A stretch of DNA of 64,000 nt from an actinobacterium SCGC AAA278-O22. GTDB lineage: Bacteria; Actinomycetota; Actinomycetes; Nanopelagicales; Nanopelagicaceae. Positions 29,927-39,203 of the stretch are shown piece by piece. The position numbers and the translations under genes were made by a program. The notes under the pieces are model-generated. The model saw nothing but the letters and a program-made list of their open reading frames with translations, did not search any database and was not told the DNA's origin. The stretch covers positions 1 to 64,000 of the forward strand of contig AQUA01000001.1 in NCBI GenBank assembly GCA_000372185.1, read 5' to 3'. The stretch's first letter is position 1. Every line of letters begins with the position of its first letter.

Positions 29927-30918
29927 TACTTTGCCTTATCTGATGATGACTGGGGCTTCTCGTTATGACCACCAAACTTGTAACGCATTGCGCTCAAAAC
30001 TCGGTTAGCGAATTCGTCGTTATTGCGTGAAGCAAAGCGTGAATACAGTGAAGCGCTCAGGACATGAGCAGGAATTCCCGCTTCGATAGCTGCTTGTACA
30101 GTCCAACGACCCTCACCACTGTCACTTACCTGAGTTGAGTATTCAGTGAGTTCAGAAGATTCCACGAGTGCTTGTGCAGTGAGATCTAGAAGCCATGAAG
30201 CAACAACGCTTCCGCGGCGCCAGACTTCGGTGATTGCTGGAATATCTAGGTTGTATGCAGGAGTCATCTCATCTGCTGCTTCGAAGATTGCTAAACCTTC
30301 AGCGAAGGCTGCCATCATTCCGTATTCAATTCCGTTGTGAATCATCTTTACGAAGTGACCTGAACCGACTGGGCCACAATGGAGATATCCGTATTCAGCC
30401 TGTGTAGGTTCGCCGGTACGTCCTGGTGTGCGCTCTGCTGATTCAACACCTGGGCAGAGCGCCTTAAAGATTGGATCGAGTGACTCAACAACTGCGTCAT
30501 CTCCACCAATCATCAATGAATATCCGCGTTCTAGACCGTAGACACCGCCTGAAGTTCCGACATCAACAAAGTTGATTCCTTTAGCTTTCAAGAGTTCAGC
30601 GTTCTTCAAGTCATTCTTGTAATAACTATTTCCACCATCAATGATGGTGTCACCTGCAGATAAATGTTCTGCCATCGCTGCAATAGTTGAATCTGTTACT
30701 GAAGCAGGGACCATGATCCAGACTGTGCGAGGTGTTGAAAGCTTCGCCGCTAGATCTGCCATATCGGATGCGCCGATTGAGCCTTCCTTAGCGAGTGCTG
30801 CGACTGCATCTGGGCTAACGTCATAAACAGCTGATGTGATGTTGTGACGATGAAGCCGGCGCACAATATTTGCACCCATACGGCCAAGTCCGACCATACC
30901 GAAATTTGTTGTAGTCAT
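29926..30918 (-). CDS. gnd: 6-phosphogluconate dehydrogenase, short form
   Basis: It oxidatively decarboxylates 6-phosphogluconate to ribulose 5-phosphate. The Rossmann start FGMVGLGRMGANIVRRLHRHN, the substrate loop NFVDVGTSGGVYGLERGYSLMIGG and the catalytic HFVKMIHNGIEYGMM are present. At 330 residues it is the decarboxylating GndA-like short form, which lacks the long C-terminal repeat of enterobacterial Gnd and is often NAD-linked. It is the first gene of the gnd-zwf pair. A 12-bp palindrome lies in its promoter. Confidence 0.94.
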   Translation of the reverse strand: MTTTNFGMVGLGRMGANIVRRLHRHNITSAVYDVSPDAVAALAKEGSIGASDMADLAAKLSTPRTVWIMVPASVTDSTIAAMAEHLSAGDTIIDGGNSYYKNDLKNAELLKAKGINFVDVGTSGGVYGLERGYSLMIGGDDAVVESLDPIFKALCPGVESAERTPGRTGEPTQAEYGYLHCGPVGSGHFVKMIHNGIEYGMMAAFAEGLAIFEAADEMTPAYNLDIPAITEVWRRGSVVASWLLDLTAQALVESSELTEYSTQVSDSGEGRWTVQAAIEAGIPAHVLSASLYSRFASRNNDEFANRVLSAMRYKFGGHNEKPQSSSDKAK

Positions 30919-30945
30919 GATGTGCCTATTCGCTAAAAGAAAACG

Positions 30946-30957
30946 CTCAACGTTGAG
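30946..30957. promoter_or_regulatory. 12-bp palindrome upstream of gnd
   Basis: CTCAACGTTGAG is perfectly palindromic and lies 28 bases before the gnd ATG, just downstream of a TAGACT -10 candidate on the minus strand. Position fits a repressor operator; the regulator is unknown. Confidence 0.5.
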
Positions 30958-31016
30958 GATGTAAGTCTATCGCGAGTTACTAACTGCTCACGAATTCAGG
31001 CAAACTTTACGTGAAT

Positions 31017-31748
31017 TTATTCGGAAAAAAAGGCCTCGGTATCAACAATTAAACGAGTGTGTGAATTTCCTCGCACATAACTCGCGGGTATCGAAAGATC
31101 TCCCTCGATTACCTTCGTTACTGCATCCGCTTTACTTTCACCCGCAGCCACAATCCATACTTCTTCAGCGCTATTAATTGCTTTCATTGTGAATGAAATT
31201 CGCGAGGCCGGAGGTTTTGGAGAATCAGTAATCGCAAAAATAGTTCTGGTGTCATCGATATCTGCAAGCCCTGGAAATAGTGAAGCAACGTGTCCATCAG
31301 GACCAAGACCTAAGATATTGAGATCGATATCTACATTTTCGAGTGCCAACGAATAATCCGCCACTGCCTCATCAATATTTTGAGCAACATCACTAGCTAA
31401 GCCTTCGTGAATAATGATGTTCTTATTTTTCACGGTGTTATGGAATGGAAAAGCATTACGTTCAACGCTGTTGGCTTCGACAAAACGTTCGTCACTCCAC
31501 CAGATATGTAGTCCATTAAATACATCTACGTCCGCATTGAATTCATTGACGAGTGCTTCGGAAATCTGAACACCCAGTGTCCCGCCCGTCAGGACTAAGT
31601 GGAATTGGCTCTTGAGTTTTAAGCCTTTCTCAATCGCCGCAAGAATTTGAACTGTAACTTCATCCGCAAGTTCTGCGCCATCTGCATACAAGGTCAGGTC
31701 GAGCTCGTCACCGATATCGCCAATGAGTTCATCAAAGTTATCGGTCAT
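31017..31748 (-). CDS. pgl: 6-phosphogluconolactonase
   Basis: It hydrolyses 6-phosphogluconolactone, the step between Zwf and Gnd. The track start is 32 codons too long; the ATG used here (MTDNFDEL) has GGGGGA before it and overlaps the acetyltransferase stop by 11 bases. Family segments are FHLVLTGGTLG, HIWWSDERFV and NILGLGPDGHVASLFPG. About 243 residues. pgl, gnd and zwf in one stretch complete the oxidative pentose phosphate branch. Confidence 0.94.
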   Translation of the reverse strand: MTDNFDELIGDIGDELDLTLYADGAELADEVTVQILAAIEKGLKLKSQFHLVLTGGTLGVQISEALVNEFNADVDVFNGLHIWWSDERFVEANSVERNAFPFHNTVKNKNIIIHEGLASDVAQNIDEAVADYSLALENVDIDLNILGLGPDGHVASLFPGLADIDDTRTIFAITDSPKPPASRISFTMKAINSAEEVWIVAAGESKADAVTKVIEGDLSIPASYVRGNSHTRLIVDTEAFFSE

Positions 31749-32304
31749 TGTTGTTCCCCCACTTGGATAAAAAGTCTGCTGTAGACATCTCATAAATATT
31801 TTCTGGGCCATCGATGTCATCCATCTGTTGGCCCTTGTAATCAAATCCGAAGTAGTTGATTACTGCGATTGAAGGAAGGTTATCGGGGCTAACTGTGTAT
31901 CTCAAAGTCTTTACGCCTGGCTGGGCTGAAACCCAACTCCACATTCCAGCGAGGGCTTCTCGCGCATAACCTTGATTTCGGAATTCTTCCTCAACTCCAA
32001 GACCAATTTCAATCATTCCATTTTCATCCGGAACCCCATGAAAGCTGGTACTACCAATAATTTCACGCGAACTCTTGAGAACTATGAACCGCACGAACCA
32101 CTTGTTTACTTCAGGATTCTTCTTTACTTGAGGAACTCTCCAGCCAAGTGGTCCCGGTTCTTTAACTAAGACCTTGAAGGAATTTTCTATATCTCGACCA
32201 GCAATTGCAGCGGTGTCATCTTTCGAATCCAAAAGATCAATAATGCCCTGTGCGGGAATGTGATGAAGTTCTAATCTACTGGTGATGATTACAGGTTCGA
32301 ACAT
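31738..32304 (-). CDS. GNAT acetyltransferase (RimJ/RimL type)
   Basis: 188 residues. It starts with SRLELHHIPAQGII, a RimJ-like pattern, and carries the acetyl-CoA loop GLGVEEEFRNQGYAREALAG, with TVSPDNLPSIAVINYFGFDY following. It may acetylate a protein N-terminus or small amine; target unknown. Its end overlaps the pgl start, and it lies 9 bases from gabT. Confidence 0.85.
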   Translation of the reverse strand: MFEPVIITSRLELHHIPAQGIIDLLDSKDDTAAIAGRDIENSFKVLVKEPGPLGWRVPQVKKNPEVNKWFVRFIVLKSSREIIGSTSFHGVPDENGMIEIGLGVEEEFRNQGYAREALAGMWSWVSAQPGVKTLRYTVSPDNLPSIAVINYFGFDYKGQQMDDIDGPENIYEMSTADFLSKWGNNNDR

Positions 32305-32313
32305 AATGAAGCT

Positions 32314-33660
32314 TTACAGAGTTGCAAAACCTTCTGCAAGTACGCCAAGCGCATCCTTGAGAAGCTCATCTGAAATCACGAGCGGAGGTAAGAAACGGAT
32401 GACGTTTCCATATGTTCCCGCTGTAAGAATCAATACGCCCTTGCTCTGGCAGTACTTAATAACCTTTGCCATCGCTTCTGGATTTGGATTCTTAGTTCCT
32501 TCGTGAACCAATTCAATCGCAACCATGGCACCGCGACCACGAACTTCACCGATGATTGGATATTTCGCTTTCAAGGCGTTCAGCGAATCGACAAGAATTG
32601 TGCCGATATGAGCTGCGCGGTCAACAAGCTTCTCTTCTTCAATTGTTTGGATGACAGCCAGGGCTGCAGCGCAGACAACTGGGTTTCCGCCGTAGGTTCC
32701 GCCCAATCCTCCGACATGTGATGAATCCATAATTTCGGCGCGAGCCGTCACTGCTGCAAGTGGCATACCACCAGCAATTCCCTTGGCAGAGATGATCATG
32801 TCTGGCTCCATATTTTCATGCTCGACAGCAAACATCTTGCCTGTGCGAGCAAAGCCCGACTGCACCTCATCAGCGATAAATACGATTTTATTTTCAGTAG
32901 CAAATTTCTGAAGTCCTGGCATAAATCCAACTGGTGGAACGATAAATCCACCTTCGCCAATAACTGGTTCGATCAAAATTGCTGCAACATTATGTGCACC
33001 AATCTCTTTCTCAATCTTATGAATCACCATATCCAGCGCATCTTCTGCAATGGTGTCAGGGTTTCCAATCCAGCGGAATGAATAAGGCATTGGCATGCGA
33101 TAGATCTCGTTGGCAAATGGTCCAAAACCTTCCTTATATGGAATGTTCTTAGCGGTGAGCGCCATCGTTAAGTTTGTGCGACCGTGATACGCATGTTCAA
33201 AGACAACTACAGCGGGGCGCTTTGTGTAATGGCGTGCAATCTTGATGGCATTTTCTACTGCTTCTGCACCTGAATTTTGCAAGATTGACTTCTTCTTAAA
33301 CTTGCCGGGTGTAAGGCGATTAAGCGCTTCGCATACTTCGATATAACCCATGTAAGGAACTGTGGTGAAGTTGGTATGGGTGAAGTTTGCAACAGCTTCT
33401 TGCACTGCCTTAATGACGCGCGGCGCTGCATTTCCCACGTTGACAACACCGATTCCTGCACCAAGGTCAATGATTCGGTTGCCGTCGATATCTTCAATAA
33501 TCGCATCATGTGCACGGTTAACAATCACCGGCATCGCAGTTCCTAGTCCCCCAGATACAGCCTCTTTACGTCGCTGCATTGCAGCAGTTGAAAGCGGCCC
33601 TGGAATATCAGTGGCCAAGTGGCGTGATTGCGGGAGGCGATCCTGTGATGTCATGGCCAA
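32314..33660 (-). CDS. gabT: 4-aminobutyrate aminotransferase
   Basis: A class III PLP transaminase, 448 residues. Signatures are LGAGIGVVNVGNAAPRVI, LQNSGAEAVENAIKIARHYT, FEHAYHGRTNLTMALT, FIADEVQSGFARTGKMFAVEH and the PLP Lys in MIISAKGIAGGMPLAA. The long N-terminus and RMPMPYSFRW fit GabT from actinobacteria: GABA plus 2-oxoglutarate to succinate semialdehyde plus glutamate. No gabD is adjacent. It is divergent from a PLP amino-acid decarboxylase, and the 64-base gap holds an operator-like repeat set. Confidence 0.92.
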   Translation of the reverse strand: MAMTSQDRLPQSRHLATDIPGPLSTAAMQRRKEAVSGGLGTAMPVIVNRAHDAIIEDIDGNRIIDLGAGIGVVNVGNAAPRVIKAVQEAVANFTHTNFTTVPYMGYIEVCEALNRLTPGKFKKKSILQNSGAEAVENAIKIARHYTKRPAVVVFEHAYHGRTNLTMALTAKNIPYKEGFGPFANEIYRMPMPYSFRWIGNPDTIAEDALDMVIHKIEKEIGAHNVAAILIEPVIGEGGFIVPPVGFMPGLQKFATENKIVFIADEVQSGFARTGKMFAVEHENMEPDMIISAKGIAGGMPLAAVTARAEIMDSSHVGGLGGTYGGNPVVCAAALAVIQTIEEEKLVDRAAHIGTILVDSLNALKAKYPIIGEVRGRGAMVAIELVHEGTKNPNPEAMAKVIKYCQSKGVLILTAGTYGNVIRFLPPLVISDELLKDALGVLAEGFATL

Positions 33661-33668
33661 AGTCTAAG

Positions 33669-33711
33669 GCCCTTGTATTGCTGACAGAGCCCTTGTACTC
33701 CTTGGTACAAG
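33669..33711. promoter_or_regulatory. Three-half-site operator between gabT and decarboxylase
   Basis: GCCCTTGTA occurs twice, 20 bases apart (33669, 33689). The second forms a perfect inverted repeat CTTGTAC-tccttg-GTACAAG (33692-33711). Two direct sites plus one inverted site are reminiscent of MocR/GabR-type operators, but no MocR gene is in the window. Confidence 0.55.
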
Positions 33712-33724
33712 TTAGGCTTGCCAC

Positions 33725-35161
33725 ATGAGCAACCTCAGAGAGAGCGCACCACTTCTCGATGCATATCTCTCTTACTTTGAGAAAGCTCGCACGCCTTTCA
33801 CAATCCCAGGCCACAAGCAGAAGACGAGCGCACTCGACGCTGGATTAGGCGCAGTCGTTGATGCTGATACTCCGCTCTACGGTGGTCTTGATGAAATTAA
33901 ATTAACCAACCAAACGTTAAAGCAGGCTGAGAACCTTGCAGCATCACTATGGGGCGCTGATTTTGCGCGCTTCTCAACCGGTGGATCAACTCATGCCAAC
34001 CAGGCAGTCATCTTTGCTCTCGGAAAACCTGGTGACAAGGTTGCAGTTTCTCGTACTGCGCACAGATCGGTATTAAGTGCGCTCGTGCTTGCTGGACTTG
34101 AACCGATCTGGATGTCACCTGAAATCGATGCACCAACTGGAGTGCCTATAGGAATTGGAATTTCCGAACTCAAGCGCGCGCTGTCGGAAAAGCCGATTGC
34201 AGTACTTCTTACTGAACCCGGATATCTCGGAACTATTTCAGATCTGCCAACTCTGATTGAAGCTGCACATACAGTTAAAGTTCCGGTTATTCTCGATGCA
34301 GCATGGGGAGGCCATTTTGGTTTTCACTCCAGCCTTCCGCCACATGCTTTTCAAGTGGGTGCAGATGCACTTATTACAAGCACACATAAGGCTCTTCCTG
34401 GCTACAGCGCATCAGCGCTTCTACTTGCGCGAACCCAATTACTCAGTGCCGAACGACTCGAACAAAGCTTTGAAACAACTCACACCACATCTCCTGCAGG
34501 AGCGCCGCTTGCTTCAATCGACGGAGTGCGCGCACTCCTTGAAACTAGAGGCGAAGAACTTATTGGAAAACTTCTCGACAATATTCATCGCTTTAAAGAG
34601 ATGGTGCAGGCAGAGTTTGCGCTTCCGATCTTTCTCTACCCATCAGATTTTCCTGCAGGGCGTTTTGATCCATCCAAAATTGTCCTTCGCGTGCAGCAAT
34701 TAGGTGCATCAGGAGTCGATATTGAGCTCGATCTGCAAGCGAAAGGTATCCGCGTTGAAATGGCAGATCGCGACACCATCGTTTTTCTTGCAACTATTGC
34801 AGATACTCAAGCCGATTTTGATTACTTGGCAGATGCGCTTATTCCGATTTTGAAAAAGCGCCAGGAACAGCGCCGTGAAAGCGCCACTGCTCTGAGTTGG
34901 TCTGTCGTACCTCAAAGAGCAACATCGATGCGCGATGCCTACTTTGCTGAGACAGAATTAATTCCGGCCTCCCTCGCTATTGGCCGAATCTCTGCTGATC
35001 TGATTGCGCCATATCCACCAGGAGTTGCTGTTGTTGCTCCAGGTGAAGTCCTTACAAAAGAAATTGTTGAAGGCCTCAGCGCATCTCGTGCCGCTGGAGT
35101 TCGAATTGCTTACGCAACTGATTTAACACTTTCTAACTATCGCGTCGTTATTCGCTCGTAA
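33725..35161 (+). CDS. Orn/Lys/Arg decarboxylase-family PLP enzyme
   Basis: 478 residues with the fold-type I PLP domain of the major Orn/Lys/Arg decarboxylase family: FTIPGHKQKTS at the start, FSTGGSTHANQAVIF, DAAWGGHFGFHSSLP with the PLP Asp, and the Schiff-base Lys in ALITSTHKALPGYSAS. The smaller C-terminal domain follows from about residue 370. The length matches the short Gram-positive SpeA/YaaO-like forms. It should make a polyamine precursor (cadaverine, agmatine or putrescine); which one cannot be read. Divergent from gabT, so amine or GABA metabolism may be co-regulated. Confidence 0.9.
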   Translation: MSNLRESAPLLDAYLSYFEKARTPFTIPGHKQKTSALDAGLGAVVDADTPLYGGLDEIKLTNQTLKQAENLAASLWGADFARFSTGGSTHANQAVIFALGKPGDKVAVSRTAHRSVLSALVLAGLEPIWMSPEIDAPTGVPIGIGISELKRALSEKPIAVLLTEPGYLGTISDLPTLIEAAHTVKVPVILDAAWGGHFGFHSSLPPHAFQVGADALITSTHKALPGYSASALLLARTQLLSAERLEQSFETTHTTSPAGAPLASIDGVRALLETRGEELIGKLLDNIHRFKEMVQAEFALPIFLYPSDFPAGRFDPSKIVLRVQQLGASGVDIELDLQAKGIRVEMADRDTIVFLATIADTQADFDYLADALIPILKKRQEQRRESATALSWSVVPQRATSMRDAYFAETELIPASLAIGRISADLIAPYPPGVAVVAPGEVLTKEIVEGLSASRAAGVRIAYATDLTLSNYRVVIRS

Positions 35162-36320
35162 AGATTCTTGAGCTTGCCGAAATAATGATGGCAAGAACTG
35201 CCGGAACCAACATCGCCCACCTCAAAGTGATTGCATCGGCAAGAAATCCCATCAATGGTGGTCCGACGATAAATCCGAAGTAAGAAATTCCAGAAATCAT
35301 CGCAACTGCTTCGGCTGGGGAAATTGATCCAGCAAATCTCTTATTTGCCATGGAACCTGCTGCGCTAAAGAGAAGTGGGATCACAGCAGATAGCGCAGTT
35401 CCGAAGAGGAACCAGCCAAAGATAACTCCCCCAACTCCTCCAACTAATAGCCCAACAGCAAGGCCAAAGCCGCCAATGAATCCTCCAACTTTGAGTATTC
35501 GATTGGGACCAAATTTGGTAGCAAGTTGATCGCCAAAGAATCTGCCAACCACCATCGTGAACGAAAATGCAACGTAGGGAAGTGTGCTGACAAAGTGTGA
35601 AGCACCAAAAGTTTCCCGTGAAAGTACGCCGCCCCAATCGCCGGCTGAACCTTCACCGATTGATGCAGCTAATCCGAGTAATCCCATAATTAAAATGAGT
35701 GGTGGTTTCTTCTTCTTTGCCGCATTTTCTTCTGAGTATTCATGCCGATCTGAAGTTGCAGGTAGCAATCTCTGAGCTGCCACTATTGCAGCTATACCCA
35801 TTGCGATTGAGACAATGACGAAATGGTGGAAGACGCTGATCTCAGCTTGAGCAAATGCTCCGCCAATAAAGCTGCCCAGAAGTGCTCCGACTGACCAGAA
35901 AGCATGGAAGCGACTCATAAATCGGAGTCCAGATTTTTCTTCCAACGTAACGCCGTGCGTATTCATCGAAACATCTTGTGATGCAATCACTGAGCCGTAA
36001 AAGAAGAGAGCTACTGCAAAGGTTATTGAGGAATTGGCTAAACCAATAAAAGGGGCGACCAGAATCACGCCCACGGAGGCAATCTTGAGAGTGAATGCGC
36101 TGCCAAATCTTGCTGCTGATTTACCCACGGGACCGAGTGCAACTAACACGCCAAGTGACATCAGAAGCAGGCAAATACCAAGAAGAGAATTGGTGAGATG
36201 GAGAGATCTTTTCAGGTCTGGAATTCGTGAAACGAAATTTCCCTGTGTAAAGCCGAGGGTGAGAAATGAGAGCGTCACACCTAAATGAGCACGCTTTATC
36301 TGACTCTCTGAAACATCCAC
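35148..36320 (-). CDS. MFS transporter
   Basis: A 390-residue major facilitator. The opening LGVTLSFLTLGFTQGNFVSRIPDLKRSLHL and the motif DVSMNTHGVTLEE resemble the YbjJ/FucP-like branch, whose substrates are often sugars or unknown. Twelve hydrophobic segments are visible. It converges on the decarboxylase with 14 bases of overlap. The short gap to the SDR gene suggests a shared region but no promoter was identified. Confidence 0.82.
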   Translation of the reverse strand: MDVSESQIKRAHLGVTLSFLTLGFTQGNFVSRIPDLKRSLHLTNSLLGICLLLMSLGVLVALGPVGKSAARFGSAFTLKIASVGVILVAPFIGLANSSITFAVALFFYGSVIASQDVSMNTHGVTLEEKSGLRFMSRFHAFWSVGALLGSFIGGAFAQAEISVFHHFVIVSIAMGIAAIVAAQRLLPATSDRHEYSEENAAKKKKPPLILIMGLLGLAASIGEGSAGDWGGVLSRETFGASHFVSTLPYVAFSFTMVVGRFFGDQLATKFGPNRILKVGGFIGGFGLAVGLLVGGVGGVIFGWFLFGTALSAVIPLLFSAAGSMANKRFAGSISPAEAVAMISGISYFGFIVGPPLMGFLADAITLRWAMLVPAVLAIIISASSRIFTSE

Positions 36321-36333
36321 TACTTGGTAAGTC

Positions 36334-37092
36334 CTAGCGAATTGGTTTGCGATAGATCTTGTGTGAAACAGCCTGCGCCAATGGCTTGATCATCATGGAA
36401 TCAACATTGAAATGATCAGGAAGCATGACCACCCAGCGAATAGCTTCAGCAACATCTTCGGCTACCAATGGTTTTTCGACACCTTCATAAATTTTTGCCG
36501 CAGCATCGACATTGCCCTTGTAGCGAACCTTCGCAAATTCCTCTGTCTTCACCATTCCCGGCGCGATTTCAGAAATGCGAATGGGTTCTCCATTGAGTTC
36601 TAATCTCAAAGTATCTACCAGTGAAGCTTCGCCAAATTTTGCGGCTGCATAACTTCCACCATTTTCGTAAGTGCGGTGTGCTGCAGTTGAGGTGATGAGA
36701 ACGATGTGTCCTTTGCGATGTTCGCGGAACAGTGGTGTGAGCGCCTTCACCATACGGACTGCGCCAACAACATTGATATCAAAAGTTTTCTGCCAAATCG
36801 CGGGGTCTGAATCCATCACTGAATCTGCATCAAAAGCACCGCCCGCGCTATGGACAAGCACTGATGCCTTCGCGTTTCCGAGATGGGCAACAAGTGAATC
36901 CACACTTGCTTGATCAGTCACATCGAGTTCAATAGCCTCAATGTTGGGCGAACTTGCTGCGAGCTCTTTTAGCTTGTCGATACGTCGCGCTGCTGCAATG
37001 ACATGAAATCCGTTATCTGCCAATGCGCGTGCTGTTGCAGCACCGATTCCACTACTTGCTCCAGTAATAACTGCATATTCGCGTGTGCTCAT
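36334..37092 (-). CDS. Short-chain dehydrogenase/reductase
   Basis: Classical SDR of about 252 residues. The track start is 19 codons too long; the ATG used here gives MSTREYAVITGASSGIGAATAR. Cofactor motif TGASSGIG, NxAG-equivalent HSAGG, and catalytic Ser...YAAAK (GGSYAAAKFGEA) are present. VITGASSGIG, RRIDKLKEL and the serine-dehydrogenase-like end resemble YdfG (3-hydroxy acid dehydrogenase), but the substrate is not certain. TATACC lies a few bases upstream and there is no ribosome site, suggesting leaderless expression. Confidence 0.9.
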   Translation of the reverse strand: MSTREYAVITGASSGIGAATARALADNGFHVIAAARRIDKLKELAASSPNIEAIELDVTDQASVDSLVAHLGNAKASVLVHSAGGAFDADSVMDSDPAIWQKTFDINVVGAVRMVKALTPLFREHRKGHIVLITSTAAHRTYENGGSYAAAKFGEASLVDTLRLELNGEPIRISEIAPGMVKTEEFAKVRYKGNVDAAAKIYEGVEKPLVAEDVAEAIRWVVMLPDHFNVDSMMIKPLAQAVSHKIYRKPIR

Positions 37093-37127
37093 TAGGTAAG
37101 GGTATATGCGAGGGCTAGGATTTAGCC

Positions 37128-37712
37128 ATGAGCAATCAAGTAGAAACAATTATCAGCGTCCAACTCGAAAATCGCGATAAGAAGACTGTTTTCTGGCGTG
37201 GATTTCTTTCATTCCCAGTAACGATTTTCCTCACTTCATTTGTGCAAGGAATGCATTGGGGCTGGTCAACTGGGCTAGTAGTTGTCCCTACAGTTCTTGC
37301 GCTCGTTGTTCGTGGCGTGTATCCAAGTTATGTATTGACCTTCAACCATTCGCTCATGGAGCTTCAAACCCGAGTAATCGCATACACACTGTTGCTCACA
37401 GATGACTATCCCTCAATCGAGAGAAATCCCAACATCGCAGTACTCCTGCCCGATGTCGGCGGAGGGAAGAAACTCAACCGCGGGCTACCACTGATCAAAT
37501 GGTTCCTCGCAATTCCACTTGTCATCGTAGGTTTGATCTACTCACTTGTTGCGCTCATCGCCACATTCTTCGCTTGGATAATTACCTGGTCATCAGGTAC
37601 CTATCCAAAATGGGCGCTCGATATTGTTCTTGGAACTATCAAGTTTTGGAACCGCGTTTACGGCTATGCAATCATTCTCGTTACCGATGAATACCCTTCA
37701 TTTGCGCTCTAA
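37128..37712 (+). CDS. DUF4389 membrane protein
   Basis: 194 residues with four hydrophobic segments: a pair near residues 25-60, then LIKWFLAIPLVIVGLIYSLVALIATFFAW at about 125-155. FNRVYGYAIILVTDEYPSF-like endings (FWNRVYGYAIILVTDEYPSF) and RVIAYTLLLTDDYPS are the repeated family motifs. Function unknown. TAGGAT stands six bases before the ATG without a ribosome site, divergent from the SDR start; a leaderless pair is likely. The stop overlaps the next ATG (TAATG). Confidence 0.82.
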   Translation: MSNQVETIISVQLENRDKKTVFWRGFLSFPVTIFLTSFVQGMHWGWSTGLVVVPTVLALVVRGVYPSYVLTFNHSLMELQTRVIAYTLLLTDDYPSIERNPNIAVLLPDVGGGKKLNRGLPLIKWFLAIPLVIVGLIYSLVALIATFFAWIITWSSGTYPKWALDIVLGTIKFWNRVYGYAIILVTDEYPSFAL

Positions 37713-38158
37713 TGTCTACCTTCGTTCGACCTATTCAAGTTAGCGATAAAGCACAATGGCTGGTGCTCTGGCAGGGATATCTCGACTTCTATAAGACATC
37801 TGTCGCTGCAGAACAGACCGAACGTACCTGGACCCGCATCATGGATCCAGATTTCAATATGAAATGTGCAGTTGCAGAACGAGATGGAAAAGTCATCGGA
37901 TTTACAACGTACAACCTTCAAAACTCCACGTGGTCTCCTAATGGCCATTGTTATCTTGAAGATCTCTTTGTAGATCCTGCCGCTCGCGGAACAGGCGCAG
38001 GTCGTGCTCTCATCGATTACGTGAAGGCATTTGCCCTTGAAATGAAGTGCTCGCGCTTGTATTGGAATACTGATGCTGACAATGACACTGCACGCAAGCT
38101 ATACGACACGTACGTACTTGAATCCGGAAAGCGTCAGTATCGAGTTCAACTTCCATAA
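37712..38158 (+). CDS. GNAT acetyltransferase
   Basis: 148 residues. The opening FVRPIQVSDKAQWLVLWQGYLDFY is typical of small GNATs acting on amines or aminoglycoside-like substrates; the acetyl-CoA loop is LFVDPAARGTGAGRALIDY, with YWNTDADNDTARKLYD after it. Target unknown. It is joined by one-base overlaps to both neighbours. Confidence 0.9.
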   Translation: MSTFVRPIQVSDKAQWLVLWQGYLDFYKTSVAAEQTERTWTRIMDPDFNMKCAVAERDGKVIGFTTYNLQNSTWSPNGHCYLEDLFVDPAARGTGAGRALIDYVKAFALEMKCSRLYWNTDADNDTARKLYDTYVLESGKRQYRVQLP

Positions 38159-38697
38159 TGTTGAAAAAGTTTGCAATCTGTGTACTTGCTTTAGCTGTGT
38201 TGGCTGGATGCGGCTCAAGTACTAAACAGGTATCAGAAATTACATACTTGCCACCACTCGATTGCAACGAAACCAACGTGTTAGCAGCTCTGCCAACTGA
38301 ACTGACCAATGCCATGTATATACCCACTGAGTGGCAGCCAGCAGAAGGTACAGATCTCAAAGTGATTCTTGATGGTGGTGGGATTGCATGTACATATGGT
38401 GTTCAGCAAGCAGAAATTGGCGCCACCGTTTCTTGGGTAGAAGATAAAGATGGCCTCTTTAATTCACGGATTGCCAATTGGAAGAGCCAAGGTTTTGAAG
38501 AAGTAGCTATTCCTGGAGTCACAGCAGAACGAATCTTTGTCATCTCAGAAAAATCGATGAACGCACGCGAAATTCACAGCTGGAACGCACATGTATTGGT
38601 GCACGGCAATTGGATCGGAGTTTCCGCCTCGTATATCTATAAAAACGATGAGGCCACAAAGCTTGTTAACGCTGCTATTACTTCGCTGCGTTCCTAA
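38158..38697 (+). CDS. Putative lipoprotein
   Basis: 179 residues with a lipoprotein signal: KKFAICVLALAVLAGCGSS, where LAGC is the lipobox. The mature part is beta-rich with three further Cys residues; no family recognised. It starts on the acetyltransferase stop (ATAATG) and overlaps the convergent GNAT gene at its end. It proves that this organism makes lipobox lipoproteins, which matters for the two ABC binding proteins that lack one. Confidence 0.75.
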   Translation: MLKKFAICVLALAVLAGCGSSTKQVSEITYLPPLDCNETNVLAALPTELTNAMYIPTEWQPAEGTDLKVILDGGGIACTYGVQQAEIGATVSWVEDKDGLFNSRIANWKSQGFEEVAIPGVTAERIFVISEKSMNAREIHSWNAHVLVHGNWIGVSASYIYKNDEATKLVNAAITSLRS

Positions 38698-39175
38698 TCA
38701 TTCGCTGATAAAACATTCCAGGCTTTCGTGTGCTCTCTTGTTTTTCGCCCATCTTTGCAAAGCCCAGTTTTTCATATGCAGTAATTGCAATCTGGTTATC
38801 GACCCACACGCCCAATCCCTGCACTAACCAATCGCGTGCTGTCGCTTGTAAATCGACGTATTCAAAGAGCGCGCGAAGTGCGCCATGTTGACGAAATTCA
38901 GGATCCACCCAACAGCTGCCAATCCAACAGGTTGCGCCAAAATCTCCTGATAAATTTTCAATTGTCATCATCGCGATATCTTCATCATTGACAACTGCTA
39001 CAACCGCTACGTACTGACGCGCCTTTTCTCTCCACTGACTTTCAGTAAACAATCGTTCTGACTCTAAATTTCCGCCGAATGCATGTCCGTCGCTTTCAAG
39101 CGCAGCAAGGCGAATATCGCGATATCGAGTCCAGGAATCCTCACCTAACTCTTTAACGGTGATGGCTGGATTCAT
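38678..39175 (-). CDS. GNAT acetyltransferase
   Basis: 165 residues. Motif A is SCWVDPEFRQHGALRALFEYV, followed by LGVWVDNQIAITAYEKLGF, a normal GNAT core. Target unknown. It overlaps the lipoprotein gene by 20 bases tail to tail and has 28 bases to the PGPGW gene behind it. Confidence 0.88.
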   Translation of the reverse strand: MNPAITVKELGEDSWTRYRDIRLAALESDGHAFGGNLESERLFTESQWREKARQYVAVVAVVNDEDIAMMTIENLSGDFGATCWIGSCWVDPEFRQHGALRALFEYVDLQATARDWLVQGLGVWVDNQIAITAYEKLGFAKMGEKQESTRKPGMFYQRMIRNAAK

Positions 39176-39203
39176 GACCGAAATAATAGGCTAAGTAAAT
39201 TGC

